Shown here piece after piece: positions 8,941 through 17,938 of a stretch of 64,000 bases of DNA (positions are counted from its first letter, which is position 1; each line of letters opens with the position of its first letter). This DNA is from Phyllobacterium sp. 21LDTY02-6 (GTDB lineage: Bacteria > Pseudomonadota > Alphaproteobacteria > Rhizobiales > Rhizobiaceae), in assembly GCF_023554255.2 (NCBI RefSeq), contig NZ_JAMJWD020000002.1:982004-1046003 (forward strand), in the 5' to 3' direction. A program made the position numbers and the translations under genes. The notes beneath the pieces were generated by a model. It was not told the DNA's origin. It saw only the letters and a list, made by a program, of their open reading frames with translations, and did no database searches.

Positions 8941-9710
8941 CAGAAATTGTCCTTGCGCTTGCGGATCTCGGTGAAGACCGCCTCGTCGGAGGCATGCTCC
9001 AGCTTCAGGTTGCGGCGGATGGCCGGATCATGCCAGCGCAGGAACGGATTGGTCGCCATCTCGCGCATGATCGTCGTCGGCAGCGTCGGCAGGCCGGCTT
9101 CGCGCAGGACTTGGACCTCCCTTGCCCGTTCCTTGAGCGCCGAATTGTCCGGATCGATCGCGAGGGCGAAGCGGGCATTGCTCTCGGTATATTCGTGGCC
9201 GCAATAGACGGTGGTTTCGACGGGCAGGGCCACGAGCTTCTGCAGCGATCTGAACATCGTGGCGGGCGTTCCCTCGAACAGCCTGCCGCAGCCGAGCGAA
9301 AACAGCGTGTCGCCGGCGAACACCACCTTCGCCTCGGGCAGGAAATAGGAGACCTCTCCGGCCGTATGGCCCGGCGTCGAGATCACCTTGACGTCGTAAT
9401 TGCCGAATTTGAACTGGTCGCCGTCCTTCACGGTGCGGTCGATGCCCGGAATCGAGGCCTTTTCTGCCTCGGGACCGATTATTTCGATACCGAAGCGCTG
9501 CTTCAGAGCGAGATTGGCCTCGACATGGTCGTTGTGATGATGCGTCGTCAGTATGTGGGTCAGCTTCCAGCCCCGCCGCTTCAAAGCCGCGAGGATGGCC
9601 TGTTCCTCCGGCGCATCGATCGCGGCGGTGAGGCCCGCGGCCGGATCATGGACGAGAACGCCGTAATTGTCGGTACGTGCCGGAAATTGTTCGATCTGCA
9701 AATCTGACAT
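8940..9710 (-). CDS. gloB: Hydroxyacylglutathione hydrolase (glyoxalase II)
   Basis: Glyoxalase II hydrolyses S-D-lactoylglutathione to D-lactate and glutathione, completing methylglyoxal detoxification. The metal-binding motif THHHNDH is at residues 56-62. Further ligands lie in STPGHTAGEVSYF and in FAGDTLFSLGCGRLFEG. The C-terminal HAGH region carries YCGHEYTESNARFAL, and the ending with FLRWHDP is typical. The 256-residue length is normal. It starts 111 bp from the divergent methyltransferase gene. Confidence 0.95.
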   Translation of the reverse strand: MSDLQIEQFPARTDNYGVLVHDPAAGLTAAIDAPEEQAILAALKRRGWKLTHILTTHHHNDHVEANLALKQRFGIEIIGPEAEKASIPGIDRTVKDGDQFKFGNYDVKVISTPGHTAGEVSYFLPEAKVVFAGDTLFSLGCGRLFEGTPATMFRSLQKLVALPVETTVYCGHEYTESNARFALAIDPDNSALKERAREVQVLREAGLPTLPTTIMREMATNPFLRWHDPAIRRNLKLEHASDEAVFTEIRKRKDNF

Positions 9711-9821
9711 GCTGCTGCTCTGTTGGTTCTTCGGATGCAGGATAAGCAGGCCGCGCTCAATCGCAAGCTATTTGACCGGCCTTTTCTTGAAGTTGTCATT
9801 TCGCGTGCTACGGTGCCGCGC

Positions 9822-10580
9822 ATGCATCTCGATATTATCGATCTACGTTCGTTCTACGCCTCGACGCTCGGGCATCTGGCCGAGCAGTCCATCACCATGG
9901 CGCTGGTTCCCCTATGGCCGAAGCTGCCCGGTGAGCGGCTCGTCGGCCTTGGCTATGCCGTGCCCTATCTGGACAGGTTTCGGGGCGATACGGAACGCAC
10001 CTTCGCCTTCATGCCGGCGGGGCAGGGTGCCGCGAGCTGGCCTCCCGCCGAGGCATCTTCCACCGCGCTGGTCTTCGAGGAGGAACTGCCGCTGCCCGAT
10101 TCGGCGGTGGACAGGATCCTGCTCGTTCATGCGCTGGAACATGCGGAAGATCCCCGCGAGACGCTCAAGGAAATGTGGCGCGTCCTGGCGCCCAATGGCC
10201 GCCTCGTCATCATCGTGCCGAACAGGCGCGGCCTGTGGGCGCGGTTCGAACATACGCCGTTCGGCAGCGGCCGGCCCTATAGCCGAAGCCAGCTGACGCG
10301 GCTGCTGCGCGAGACGAATTTCACGCCCGGCCCGTGGAGCGAGGCGCTCTATTTCGCCCCGTCTTCGCGTCGCCTCATGATGCGGCCATCCGCATTGATC
10401 GAGCGCATGGGCAGGCGCCTCTGGCCGATGTTCTCCGGGGTTCTGATCGTCGAGGCGCAGAAGCGGGTCTATCAGGGCCTGCCCGTCGCCAAGCGCTCGT
10501 CACGTCGCGTATTCGTGCCAGTCCTCTCGCCCCAGGGCACCGCGATGCGGCGCGAGAAGCAGGATCGACCGGCGCCCTAG
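9822..10580 (+). CDS. Class I SAM-dependent methyltransferase
   Basis: This 252-residue methyltransferase-domain protein belongs to a group regularly paired with gloB in rhizobia. The SAM-binding region is seen as LLVHALEHAEDPRETLKEMWRVLAPNGRLVIIVPNR, with the usual post-motif I, II and III order; the N-terminal glycine loop is weak. The substrate is unknown. ATG 9822 (MHLDIIDLR) is preferred over an in-frame start at 9723 that would overlap the gloB promoter region. The stop codon lies within the first copy of a tandem 30-bp hairpin repeat shared with the end of convergent metW. Confidence 0.8.
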   Translation: MHLDIIDLRSFYASTLGHLAEQSITMALVPLWPKLPGERLVGLGYAVPYLDRFRGDTERTFAFMPAGQGAASWPPAEASSTALVFEEELPLPDSAVDRILLVHALEHAEDPRETLKEMWRVLAPNGRLVIIVPNRRGLWARFEHTPFGSGRPYSRSQLTRLLRETNFTPGPWSEALYFAPSSRRLMMRPSALIERMGRRLWPMFSGVLIVEAQKRVYQGLPVAKRSSRRVFVPVLSPQGTAMRREKQDRPAP

Positions 10581-10646
10581 CGCCTTTGGCAGGATCGACC
10601 GGCGCCCTAGCGCCTGAGGCAGGATCGGCGCCCTCAGCGCCGGAGC
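10561..10646. repeat. Tandem 30-bp palindromic repeat between convergent genes
   Basis: Two nearly identical 30-bp units (10561-10590 and 10591-10620) and a partial third (from 10621) each hold a hairpin: GGCGC-CCTA-GCGCC twice, then GGCGC-CCTCA-GCGCC. The repeat spans the stop codon of the upstream methyltransferase and reaches the stop of metW from the other side, so it may serve as a bidirectional terminator. Confidence 0.85.
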
Positions 10647-11248
10647 AGGAATACCGCCTGCTGGCCGAACAGGTTCCAGAAGCCCCACGGCATGTTGAAT
10701 GCCAGCCGTTCGCCCATGGCGTTCAGCGCCACGGCGGCTTCGATGTGGGCGCCGATTTCCTTCGTCACGTCGACGAAATCGTTGATCGTGCAGAAATGGA
10801 TATTGGGCGTATCGTACCAGCTATAGGGCAGGTCCAGCGTCACCGGCATGCGGCCGTTGACGGCCAGCGAGGCGCGCACGCGCCAATGGCCGAAATTGGG
10901 GAAGGAAACGATCGCCTTCCCGCCGATACGCAGCAGCTCGGTCAGGACATATTTCGGGTTTCGTGTCGCCTGCAGCGTTTGCGACAGGATGACATAGTCG
11001 AAGCCGGAATCGGGATAATATTTCAGGTCGCTGTCGGCATCGCCCTGGATCACCGACAGGCCGCGCGCAACCGATTCGTTCACGCCCTTCTGCGAAAGCT
11101 CGACGCCGCGGCCATCGACCGCCTTCGTCGTCTGCAGAAGCTCCAGCAGCTCGCCATCGCCGCAACCGACATCGAGCACGCGGGAACCCGGCTCGACGAG
11201 CGATGCGATGACGGTGAAATCGACGCGCGGGTGGCTGTTGACGCTCAT
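10634..11248 (-). CDS. metW: Methionine biosynthesis protein MetW
   Basis: MetW is a methyltransferase-fold partner of homoserine acyltransferase MetX; the pair makes the acylated homoserine used in methionine synthesis in many proteobacteria. The glycine motif [12 protein letters not shown] lies at about residues 20-31, followed by [11 protein letters not shown]. The conserved [10 protein letters not shown] and [14 protein letters not shown] segments are hallmarks of MetW. Its ATG overlaps the metX stop as ATGA, so the genes are coupled. The C-terminus runs into the tandem hairpin repeat. Confidence 0.96.
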   Translation of the reverse strand: MSVNSHPRVDFTVIASLVEPGSRVLDVGCGDGELLELLQTTKAVDGRGVELSQKGVNESVARGLSVIQGDADSDLKYYPDSGFDYVILSQTLQATRNPKYVLTELLRIGGKAIVSFPNFGHWRVRASLAVNGRMPVTLDLPYSWYDTPNIHFCTINDFVDVTKEIGAHIEAAVALNAMGERLAFNMPWGFWNLFGQQAVFLLRR

Positions 11249-12426
11249 ATCGCCAGCCCTCTCGCACGTGCCGCGGAGCGGATGAAACCATTGATGGCGG
11301 AGAACATCTCCGGCTCGTCGAGCAGGAAGGAATCGTGGCCGCGATCGGATTCGATCTCGACGAACGAAACGAAAGCGCCTGCCGCGTTCAGTGCATGCGC
11401 CACGGTGCGGCTCTCGCTGGTCGGGAACAGCCAGTCGCTGGTGAAGGACACGATGCAGAAACGGGTCTTGGTCCCTGCAAACGCGTCGGCCAGCCGGCCA
11501 TTATGCTCGGCCGCCAGGTCGAAATAATCCATGGCCCGTGTCATGTAGAGATAGGAGTTGGCGTCGAAACGATCGACGAAAGTCGTGCCCTGATGGCGCA
11601 GATAGCTCTCGATCTGGAAATCCGCGTCGAAGCCGAAGGTGACGCTCTGCCGGTCCTGAAGGTTGCGCCCGAACTTCCTGTGCAGGGCGGCCTCGGAAAG
11701 ATAGGTGATATGCGCTGCCATGCGGGCGACGGAAAGCCCTTTGCGGGGCAGCGCGCCGGCGTCGAGATAGCGGCCATTGTTCCATTTGGGATCGGCCATG
11801 ATAGCCTGGCGTCCGACTTCATGAAACGCGATGTTCTGCGATGAATGACGGGCGCCCGTCGCCAGCGCCACGGCCGAGAACACTCGGTCCGAATGGCTGG
11901 ATGCCCATTCGAGCACCTGCATTCCGCCCATCGACCCGCCGACGACGGCAAAGAGCTGGTCGATGCCGAAATGATCCACCAGCATCGCCTGGGCTCGCAC
12001 CATGTCGGCAATCGTGATCACCGGCAGGTCCAGCGCATAGGGCTTGCCAGTGGCAGGATTGATCGAGGCAGGACCGGTAGAGCCGAGGCAGCCGCCGATC
12101 ACATTGGAGCAAAGCACGAAGTAGTGATCCGTATCGATCGGCTTTCCAGGGCCGACCAGCAGCTCCCACCAGCCGGGCTTGCCCGTCACCGGATGTTCAT
12201 TGGCGACATGCTGGTCGCCTGTCAGGGCGTGGCAGATCAGGATCGCGTTGGATTTGTCGGCGTTCAGCGTCCCGTAGGACTGATAGGCGATGCGAAAGGG
12301 TGAAAGCTGCACGCCGCTGTCGAGCTGCAACGGCTTGTCGGCGCCGAACTCGACCACGGGGCTGTGGGGGTGCGTCGCTTCATTGTGCCGGCTGTTTGGA
12401 GCTGTGGGTCGTTCCGCTTTTGTCAT
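11245..12426 (-). CDS. metX: Homoserine O-acetyltransferase MetX
   Basis: This 393-residue alpha/beta-hydrolase-fold enzyme transfers an acyl group to homoserine, the first dedicated step of methionine synthesis. The nucleophile is Ser165 in GGSMGG, and the catalytic histidine lies in [15 protein letters not shown] near the C-terminus. The start of the core, [21 protein letters not shown], and the [14 protein letters not shown] motif are family signatures. Acetyl and succinyl specificity cannot be separated with certainty here. It leads the metX-metW operon and is divergent from hisC. Confidence 0.95.
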   Translation of the reverse strand: MTKAERPTAPNSRHNEATHPHSPVVEFGADKPLQLDSGVQLSPFRIAYQSYGTLNADKSNAILICHALTGDQHVANEHPVTGKPGWWELLVGPGKPIDTDHYFVLCSNVIGGCLGSTGPASINPATGKPYALDLPVITIADMVRAQAMLVDHFGIDQLFAVVGGSMGGMQVLEWASSHSDRVFSAVALATGARHSSQNIAFHEVGRQAIMADPKWNNGRYLDAGALPRKGLSVARMAAHITYLSEAALHRKFGRNLQDRQSVTFGFDADFQIESYLRHQGTTFVDRFDANSYLYMTRAMDYFDLAAEHNGRLADAFAGTKTRFCIVSFTSDWLFPTSESRTVAHALNAAGAFVSFVEIESDRGHDSFLLDEPEMFSAINGFIRSAARARGLAI

Positions 12427-12454
12427 TGTGCATGTATCTGGTTTTTCCGAGCGT

Positions 12455-12523
12455 AGCTATCGGGGTGCGGCCAGCAAAGTCAATGGCTTCTTTGAGTTCC
12501 GCCCGCCGCAGCCGATAGTAGCT
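12455..12523. other. Long imperfect dyad in the metX/hisC intergenic region
   Basis: The 160-bp space between the divergent starts contains a nested dyad. TATCGG near 12458-12463 pairs with CCGATA at 12512-12517, TGCGGC at 12466-12471 with GCCGCA at 12505-12510, and an inner CAAAG with CTTTG. It could form as RNA in either direction. It does not match the SAM-II consensus expected for metX in this order. Confidence 0.6.
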
Positions 12524-12586
12524 CTCGACATATGAGCCGGGGAGCGGTATGTCCGCACGGTCCATTTTCCGCCAAACCCCGAAGAC

Positions 12587-13711
12587 ATGGGACAGATGAA
12601 AGCCATGACGACGACGCTCCAGCCCTTGCGACCGACCCCCAAAGCCGGACTGCTCGATATTGCAGCCTATGTGCCGGGCAAGGAGCATGCGCATGGGGTG
12701 GCGAAGGTCTACAAGCTGTCCTCGAACGAGACGCCGCTCGGGCCGAGCCAACATGCCGTCGAGGCGTTCGCGGCGGCGGCGGCCAATCTCGAAATCTACC
12801 CGGACGGGCAGGCCATGGCGCTGAAGGAAGCGATTGCCGAAGTGCATGGGCTGAACACCGCCAATATTCTCTGCGGCAATGGCTCGGACGAATTGCTGGG
12901 ACTGCTGTGCCAGACCTATCTTTCGCCCGGGGACGAGGCTGTCTACACCGAACACGGCTTCATGGTGTACAAGATCTACATCATGGCGGCGGGCGGTACG
13001 CCCATCGTCGCCAGGGAGCGCGATGAAATGGCGGAAGTCGACGCCATTCTCGCTGCCGTGACGCCGCGTACGAAGATCGTCTTCCTGGCCAATCCCAACA
13101 ATCCGACCGGCACCTACCTGCCGTTCGAGGAGGTCCGCCGGCTTCATGCCGGGCTGCCGAAGCACGTTCTCCTCGTGCTCGACGCGGCCTATGCCGAATA
13201 TGTGCGCCGCAACGACTACGAATCCGGGATGGAGCTCGTCTCTTCGTTCGAAAACGTCGTCATGACGCGGACGTTCTCCAAGATCTACGGGCTTGCCGGA
13301 TTGCGGATCGGCTGGATGTTCGCGCCGACGCATGTGGTCGATGCGCTCAACCGCATTCGCGGCCCGTTCAACATGAATTCGGCGGCGATCAAGGCCGGGG
13401 CGGCAGCGATCCGCGACCGGGCCCATGTCGACAGAACCGTGGCGTTCAACGATGAATGGCGCGAATGGCTTACTGCCGAGCTGACGGCGCTCGGCCTGCG
13501 GGTGACGCCCTCCGTCGCCAATTTCGTGCTCGTGCACTTCCCCGAGGCCGCTTCGAAATCCGCGGCGGCGGCCGATGAATATCTGACGAGCAAGGGCTAT
13601 ATCTTGCGCCGCGTCACGGGATACGGATTTCCGAACGCGTTGCGCCTTACCATTGGATCCGAAGAAGCAAATCGCGGCGTAGTCGCTGCACTCTCCGAAT
13701 TCCTGAAGTAA
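12587..13711 (+). CDS. hisC: Histidinol-phosphate aminotransferase
   Basis: This PLP-dependent class I/II aminotransferase makes L-histidinol phosphate in histidine synthesis; in alphaproteobacteria HisC-type enzymes beside tyrC may also act on aromatic keto acids. The PLP lysine lies in [17 protein letters not shown] at about residue 232. The N-terminus [11 protein letters not shown], the [11 protein letters not shown] motif and the C-terminal [18 protein letters not shown] are typical. Three in-frame ATG codons (12587, 12596, 12605) are possible starts; the third gives the usual N-terminus, so the first residues are uncertain. tyrC follows after 3 bp. Confidence 0.93.
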   Translation: MGQMKAMTTTLQPLRPTPKAGLLDIAAYVPGKEHAHGVAKVYKLSSNETPLGPSQHAVEAFAAAAANLEIYPDGQAMALKEAIAEVHGLNTANILCGNGSDELLGLLCQTYLSPGDEAVYTEHGFMVYKIYIMAAGGTPIVARERDEMAEVDAILAAVTPRTKIVFLANPNNPTGTYLPFEEVRRLHAGLPKHVLLVLDAAYAEYVRRNDYESGMELVSSFENVVMTRTFSKIYGLAGLRIGWMFAPTHVVDALNRIRGPFNMNSAAIKAGAAAIRDRAHVDRTVAFNDEWREWLTAELTALGLRVTPSVANFVLVHFPEAASKSAAAADEYLTSKGYILRRVTGYGFPNALRLTIGSEEANRGVVAALSEFLK

Positions 13712-13714
13712 ACA

Positions 13715-14641
13715 ATGTCCAAAGCACATTTCAACACCATCACCCTGATCGGCATCGGGCTGATCGGATCATCGCTGGCACGCGTCATCAGGCGCGAGGG
13801 GCTGGCCGAGCGCATCGTCATTTCCACGCGCAGCGAAGCCACCCTGGCGCGCGCCCGTGAACTCGGCCTCGGCGATGCCTACACCATCGACGGCGCCGAA
13901 GCGGTTAATGATGCCGATCTCGTCATCATATCCGTGCCGGTCGGCTCGTCGGGTGCCGTTGCCAGGCAAATCGCCGCCAGCCTGAAGCCGGGAGCGATCG
14001 TCACCGATGTCGGCTCGACCAAGAGCTCCGTCATAGCGCAGATGCAGCCCGAACTGCCGGACAATGTCCATTTCATTCCGGGGCACCCACTGGCCGGCAC
14101 GGAGTATTCGGGCCCGGATGCGGGTTTTGCCGAGCTGTTCACCAATCGCTGGTGCATCCTCACACCCCTCGAAGGCACCGATCCCGACGCTCTCGCGCGC
14201 CTGCGCGCGTTCTGGGAGGCCTGCGGTTCGCGGCTGGACACGATGGACCCCGTTCATCATGACCGCGTACTGGCGATCGTCTCGCACCTGCCGCACCTCA
14301 TCGCCTATAATATCGTCGGCACCGCCAGCGATCTCGAGGAAGTCACCAATTCCGAAGTGATCAAATATTCCGCTTCGGGCTTCCGGGACTTCACCCGGCT
14401 CGCCGCATCCGATCCGACGATGTGGCGCGATGTCTGCCTGCACAACAAGGATGCCATCCTCGAGATGCTTGCGCGCTTCTCGGAAGACCTGGCATCGCTG
14501 CAGCGTTCGGTGCGGTGGGGAGACGGCGAGGCATTGTTCGATCTGTTCACGCGGACGCGCGCCGTAAGGCGAGGCATCATCGATGCCGGCCAGGAAATAG
14601 ATGCACCGGATTTCGGCCGTCAGAAGATAAATCCGAGCTGA
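13715..14641 (+). CDS. tyrC: Prephenate/arogenate (cyclohexadienyl) dehydrogenase
   Basis: This 308-residue NAD(P)-dependent dehydrogenase converts prephenate or arogenate to the tyrosine precursor. The Rossmann motif GIGLIGSSLA begins near residue 13, and the substrate-site motif HPLAGTEYSGPDAG with TDVGSTK is characteristic of TyrA-family enzymes. The SHLPHLIAYNIV helix is also conserved. It starts 3 bp after hisC, forming an aromatic amino acid operon. Specificity for prephenate or arogenate is not readable. Confidence 0.93.
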   Translation: MSKAHFNTITLIGIGLIGSSLARVIRREGLAERIVISTRSEATLARARELGLGDAYTIDGAEAVNDADLVIISVPVGSSGAVARQIAASLKPGAIVTDVGSTKSSVIAQMQPELPDNVHFIPGHPLAGTEYSGPDAGFAELFTNRWCILTPLEGTDPDALARLRAFWEACGSRLDTMDPVHHDRVLAIVSHLPHLIAYNIVGTASDLEEVTNSEVIKYSASGFRDFTRLAASDPTMWRDVCLHNKDAILEMLARFSEDLASLQRSVRWGDGEALFDLFTRTRAVRRGIIDAGQEIDAPDFGRQKINPS

Positions 14642-14651
14642 GTCCTCGAAA

Positions 14652-15704
14652 TTATACGGGGGGCAGGCGGCCGATGCGGATGAAACCGATCGACATCTTG
14701 CCCTCCTTGACGCTCAGGGGGAGCGTCGGCGAGCCGCTGGCGTCCCGGGGCATGAACGCCATTGCCTGAAGCGCCGACGAGATCGTGCGCTTCTCCTCGG
14801 GAAAGACGGCCTGCAGCGCCTGCGCCACGCGCTCGGCATTGCGCATCGTTATGTTGAACTCGCCGGTGATGCGTCCGTCTTCGGCGATGGAGAAGGGGCC
14901 GCTCACCACAAGGCCGCTGCCATCGGCAAGGCCGAGATCGACATTGCGCAGCACGCCACTCTGGCCGCGAAGGGCAGAAAGATCGCGCTCCGGCTTTCCA
15001 AGCAGCGCAAATCCATTGGCGAGCTGGATATCGGCCGAACCCGTCAGCTCGGGCAGGGGGCGATCGAACACCACATTGTCCGAAAGCTTCAGATTGGCGA
15101 AGGCAAGCGCCACATTCATCTCCGGCTCATTGGTCGAAAATGCCAGGCTGCCCTGCTTCAGGACCGCCAGGGGTGGAGATTCTGCCGCCGCGCCGCGCTC
15201 CTTCACGACCAGATCGGCGCCCTCGACGGCCAGTTGCCGGGGCAATGGCTTGTCCAGCCGGACGTCGGAATTGAGTTTCGCCCAAACGACCTCCAGCGGC
15301 ATCAATCCGGGCGCATCGATCGTGGCGGGGCCTTCGATATCGCTGACGATCCGCATCGGGTCGTTGATGCGGGCGGAGGCGTTGAGGCTGCCGGTCGCGA
15401 TCGACAGGTTCTTCGCCTGATCGGCCCAAATGACGCGCGTGCAATGCAGGCCGAGCCGCAAGGGATAGCCGCTCGCATTGGCATTCTCGCAGGCGGCGTC
15501 TATGCCTCTCTCCTTGAATGCCGCGAGATTGGTTGCCACGCGGTTTTCGAGTTCGCGCGCGAAATAGAACCAGGCGCCGGTATAGATCACGGCCAATGCG
15601 ACGAGGAAGGCCAGAATGTAGAGGACGAGCCTTCCTCGCTTGCGGTCGGTGTCGGCAGTGCTTGACGGCATGGTCCGGGCCTCGCTATCGGTCAGATGTG
15701 TCAT
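14652..15704 (-). CDS. DUF2125 domain membrane-anchored protein
   Basis: This 350-residue member of the DUF2125 family has one N-terminal transmembrane segment at about residues 25-48. The remaining part is predicted periplasmic and rich in beta-structure. The NASGYPLRLGLHCTRV segment after the anchor is typical of the family. The function is unknown; AsmA-like or lipid-associated roles are speculation. It converges with tyrC (10 bp between) and is divergent from the ChaC gene. Confidence 0.85.
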   Translation of the reverse strand: MTHLTDSEARTMPSSTADTDRKRGRLVLYILAFLVALAVIYTGAWFYFARELENRVATNLAAFKERGIDAACENANASGYPLRLGLHCTRVIWADQAKNLSIATGSLNASARINDPMRIVSDIEGPATIDAPGLMPLEVVWAKLNSDVRLDKPLPRQLAVEGADLVVKERGAAAESPPLAVLKQGSLAFSTNEPEMNVALAFANLKLSDNVVFDRPLPELTGSADIQLANGFALLGKPERDLSALRGQSGVLRNVDLGLADGSGLVVSGPFSIAEDGRITGEFNITMRNAERVAQALQAVFPEEKRTISSALQAMAFMPRDASGSPTLPLSVKEGKMSIGFIRIGRLPPV

Positions 15705-15735
15705 TTGAGCTATCAGGTGAGCTATCAGGATGGAT

Positions 15736-16263
15736 ATGGGCGATTTTTGGGTCTTTGGCTACGGATCTCTTATGTGGAAGCCCGGCTTTGCACATGTCGA
15801 GACGCATCATGCCCGTCTGCATGGCTACCGCCGGTCGCTTTGCGTGCGTTCGCATGTGCATCGGGGCACGCCGCAGCGGCCCGGTCTCGTGCTCGGGCTG
15901 GATCGCGGTGGTTCCTGTCTGGGCATGGCCTTTCGTGTCCCGGGAGAACTGGAAGACGAAGTGGTGGCCTATCTGCGTGAACGCGAGCTCGTCACCCACG
16001 TCTATCTTGAGCGCAAGCTCGGTATTCGCCTGGCCGATGGCCGCAAGGTCGAAGCGCTGACCTACATCGTCGACAGGCAGCATGTGCAATATGCGGGATC
16101 GCTGACCGTCGAGGAGGCCGCCGCGGCAGTGCGCGGCTCGGTGGGGCAATCGGGCCGGAACGAGGACTACGTCCGCAACACGCTCGAACATATGCACAAG
16201 ATGAACATCAGCGACCATTGGATGGAAGCCGTCGCTGCCGCCATGGATAGCCCCGGGAATTGA
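15736..16263 (+). CDS. ChaC-type gamma-glutamylcyclotransferase
   Basis: This 175-residue protein of the ChaC family cleaves glutathione to 5-oxoproline and Cys-Gly. The substrate loop GYGSL is at residues 8-12 within FWVFGYGSLMWKPGF, and GMAFRVPGE with YLRERELVTHVY follows the family pattern. The ATG at 15736 gives the usual N-terminus MGDFWVFGYG and has AGG at suitable spacing; an ATG six bases upstream is also in frame. A 12-bp direct repeat (GAGCTATCAGGT) lies just upstream. It converges on plsC. Confidence 0.9.
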   Translation: MGDFWVFGYGSLMWKPGFAHVETHHARLHGYRRSLCVRSHVHRGTPQRPGLVLGLDRGGSCLGMAFRVPGELEDEVVAYLRERELVTHVYLERKLGIRLADGRKVEALTYIVDRQHVQYAGSLTVEEAAAAVRGSVGQSGRNEDYVRNTLEHMHKMNISDHWMEAVAAAMDSPGN

Positions 16264-16275
16264 AGCTCCCGGCTA

Positions 16276-17073
16276 CTACGGGGCTCCGATATCGGTGACG
16301 CCAAGCTCGGCCAGACGCTTTATGGCGCTGGGCGGCATCGGCGGGGGATTGGGCGAGCGCGCCGCTTCGACCAGCAATTCATCGCACGCCGCCTCCGTGA
16401 CCTCCGCCAGCTTTTTCAGGAAGGCATCGTTGTCGAGGCCGGGCTGGATCGGCGGCAGGATCTTGCAATGGATCACGCCCGGATGGCGCAGGAATTTGCG
16501 CCTCGGCCAGTAGAGCCCGGCATTGTGGGCGATGGGCAGCACGGGAACGCCGAGTTCGCCATAGATATGCGCTATGCCATATTTGTAGTTCGGCGGCGCG
16601 CCGGGGCTCGTTCGGGTGCCTTCGGGATAGATCATCAACTGCCTGCCTTCCGCGACGGCCAGGCGCGCGCCGCGCACCGCCGCCTTCATGGCCGCCGAGC
16701 GCTTGCCCCTGTCGATCGGCACCATCCGCATCTTCTGCACATACCAGCCGAAGAGCGGTATCCACATCAGCTCGCGTTTCAGGATATAGACCGGATCGGC
16801 AATATGGGGCAGGAAAGCGTAGACGTCCCAGAAGGACTGGTGCTTCGGGGCGCAGATATAGGGACCAACGGGAATATTCTCCAATCCGTCGATCTTGATG
16901 TCCGTGCCCGCCAGCACCTTCTGCAGCCACAGATTCGAGCGCGCCCAGTTCTTCGGTATGGCCCAGGCCCGCTTGCGCGGGCTGAGGAAGTAATAGGGCG
17001 TGAAGATGATCATCTGCACGATCAGATTGGCGTAGAAGAAGGTGTTGAAGAGAATTGATCGGATGATCGTCAT
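16276..17073 (-). CDS. plsC: 1-acyl-sn-glycerol-3-phosphate acyltransferase
   Basis: This PlsC-family enzyme of 265 residues converts lysophosphatidic acid to phosphatidic acid at the inner membrane. The catalytic HX4D motif is His78 to Asp83 (HQSFWD). The acceptor-binding motif YPEGTRTS and a VLPIAHNAG motif follow in order. An N-terminal hydrophobic segment at about residues 6-30 anchors the protein. The start at 17073 (MTIIRS) fits the family better than an in-frame codon at 17124. It is the last gene of the ftsE-ftsX-ydcF-plsC run. Confidence 0.94.
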   Translation of the reverse strand: MTIIRSILFNTFFYANLIVQMIIFTPYYFLSPRKRAWAIPKNWARSNLWLQKVLAGTDIKIDGLENIPVGPYICAPKHQSFWDVYAFLPHIADPVYILKRELMWIPLFGWYVQKMRMVPIDRGKRSAAMKAAVRGARLAVAEGRQLMIYPEGTRTSPGAPPNYKYGIAHIYGELGVPVLPIAHNAGLYWPRRKFLRHPGVIHCKILPPIQPGLDNDAFLKKLAEVTEAACDELLVEAARSPNPPPMPPSAIKRLAELGVTDIGAP

Positions 17074-17154
17074 GGAAATCCCGGAAGAGTGCTGATTGCT
17101 GCCCGCGGAGCCTGGGTGCGGCACAGCGTGAAGTGGATTTACCCTGATTTCTCG

Positions 17155-17862
17155 CTAGCGTCTAATTCTATGAACGAGGTCCAATGCAAATTGCGACCAG
17201 TTCTCCGGCAGGTAGGAGCGCGCGAGGGCGCCGACATATTTGACATATTCGACGAAAAGCACCCTTACGACCTGGCCGCGCGAAATCCAGTCGCCCTGGC
17301 GCAGATCCGTGTTGACGATCGGATAGGGGATGAACTCGATATCCTTGGACGCGCGGCCCAGTTCGACCATCGCGCGCGGTATGTGGTAATTGTTGGTAAC
17401 GATGATGAGGCGCCGATAGCCGCGGGATGTCGCCCATTTGATGCTCTCTTCGGCGTTGCCGACCGTATCCAGCGCCGACCTGTCGATATCCACGCAGCAT
17501 TCGAACAGTTCGGGGTCGCCGCCGGTGACGCGCTGCAGTTCGCTGCGCTTGGTCGAATAATGCACGCCGCTGATGAAGAGCCGCTTGCCGTGGCCGGATT
17601 TCAGCAGGTCCAGCGCCCCCTCGATCCGCGAATAACCGCCGGTGAGCACGACGATGCCATCGGCCGGCTGCGCCAGTTCAGGCACGTCGAGCGTCGTCAC
17701 CCTGTCGCTGAAGATGACGAAACCGCCGATGAAGACGCCGATGGCTCCGACAAGCAGGATGAAGATCACCGGAGCGACGCTGCGGCGCAGCAGTGAAAGC
17801 ACCCGCTTTCTTCTGCTCTGGCGGCCAGGCTGTGGTCCGTTGCTGTCGTCGTTGCGGTCCAT
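17155..17862 (-). CDS. YdcF family protein (DUF218)
   Basis: This 235-residue protein has one N-terminal transmembrane helix (about residues 29-51) and a DUF218 domain. The domain begins with ADGIVVLTGGYSRIEGALDLLKSG, followed by RLFISGVH, DTVGNAEESIKWA and IIVTNNYHIPRAM, which are the conserved blocks of the YdcF/SanA family. Members are linked to envelope functions such as peptidoglycan or antibiotic barrier, but the reaction is unknown. It sits between ftsX and plsC on the same strand, a conserved rhizobial order. Confidence 0.9.
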   Translation of the reverse strand: MDRNDDSNGPQPGRQSRRKRVLSLLRRSVAPVIFILLVGAIGVFIGGFVIFSDRVTTLDVPELAQPADGIVVLTGGYSRIEGALDLLKSGHGKRLFISGVHYSTKRSELQRVTGGDPELFECCVDIDRSALDTVGNAEESIKWATSRGYRRLIIVTNNYHIPRAMVELGRASKDIEFIPYPIVNTDLRQGDWISRGQVVRVLFVEYVKYVGALARSYLPENWSQFALDLVHRIRR

Positions 17863-17938
17863 CTGCGCTGCAATTGCCTTGTTGGTGTAAATTCGGGAAT
17901 GGCTACAATATCAATTGAAATAAGGTTCTAATGGACGC

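Noticed and set aside
7603..9207. 534-codon plus-strand frame across the EamA, cupin and gloB genes
   Set aside because: It crosses two gene boundaries and the opposite strand, and is full of Arg/Ala low-complexity sequence. It is a shadow frame.
12427..12586. SAM-II riboswitch before metX
   Set aside because: The position is right, but the conserved GAUUU.., GCUAAA-type core is absent, so I do not call SAM-II.
15710..15735. 12-bp direct repeat (GAGCTATCAGGT) before the ChaC gene
   Set aside because: Two copies only, likely a local slippage event without further structure.
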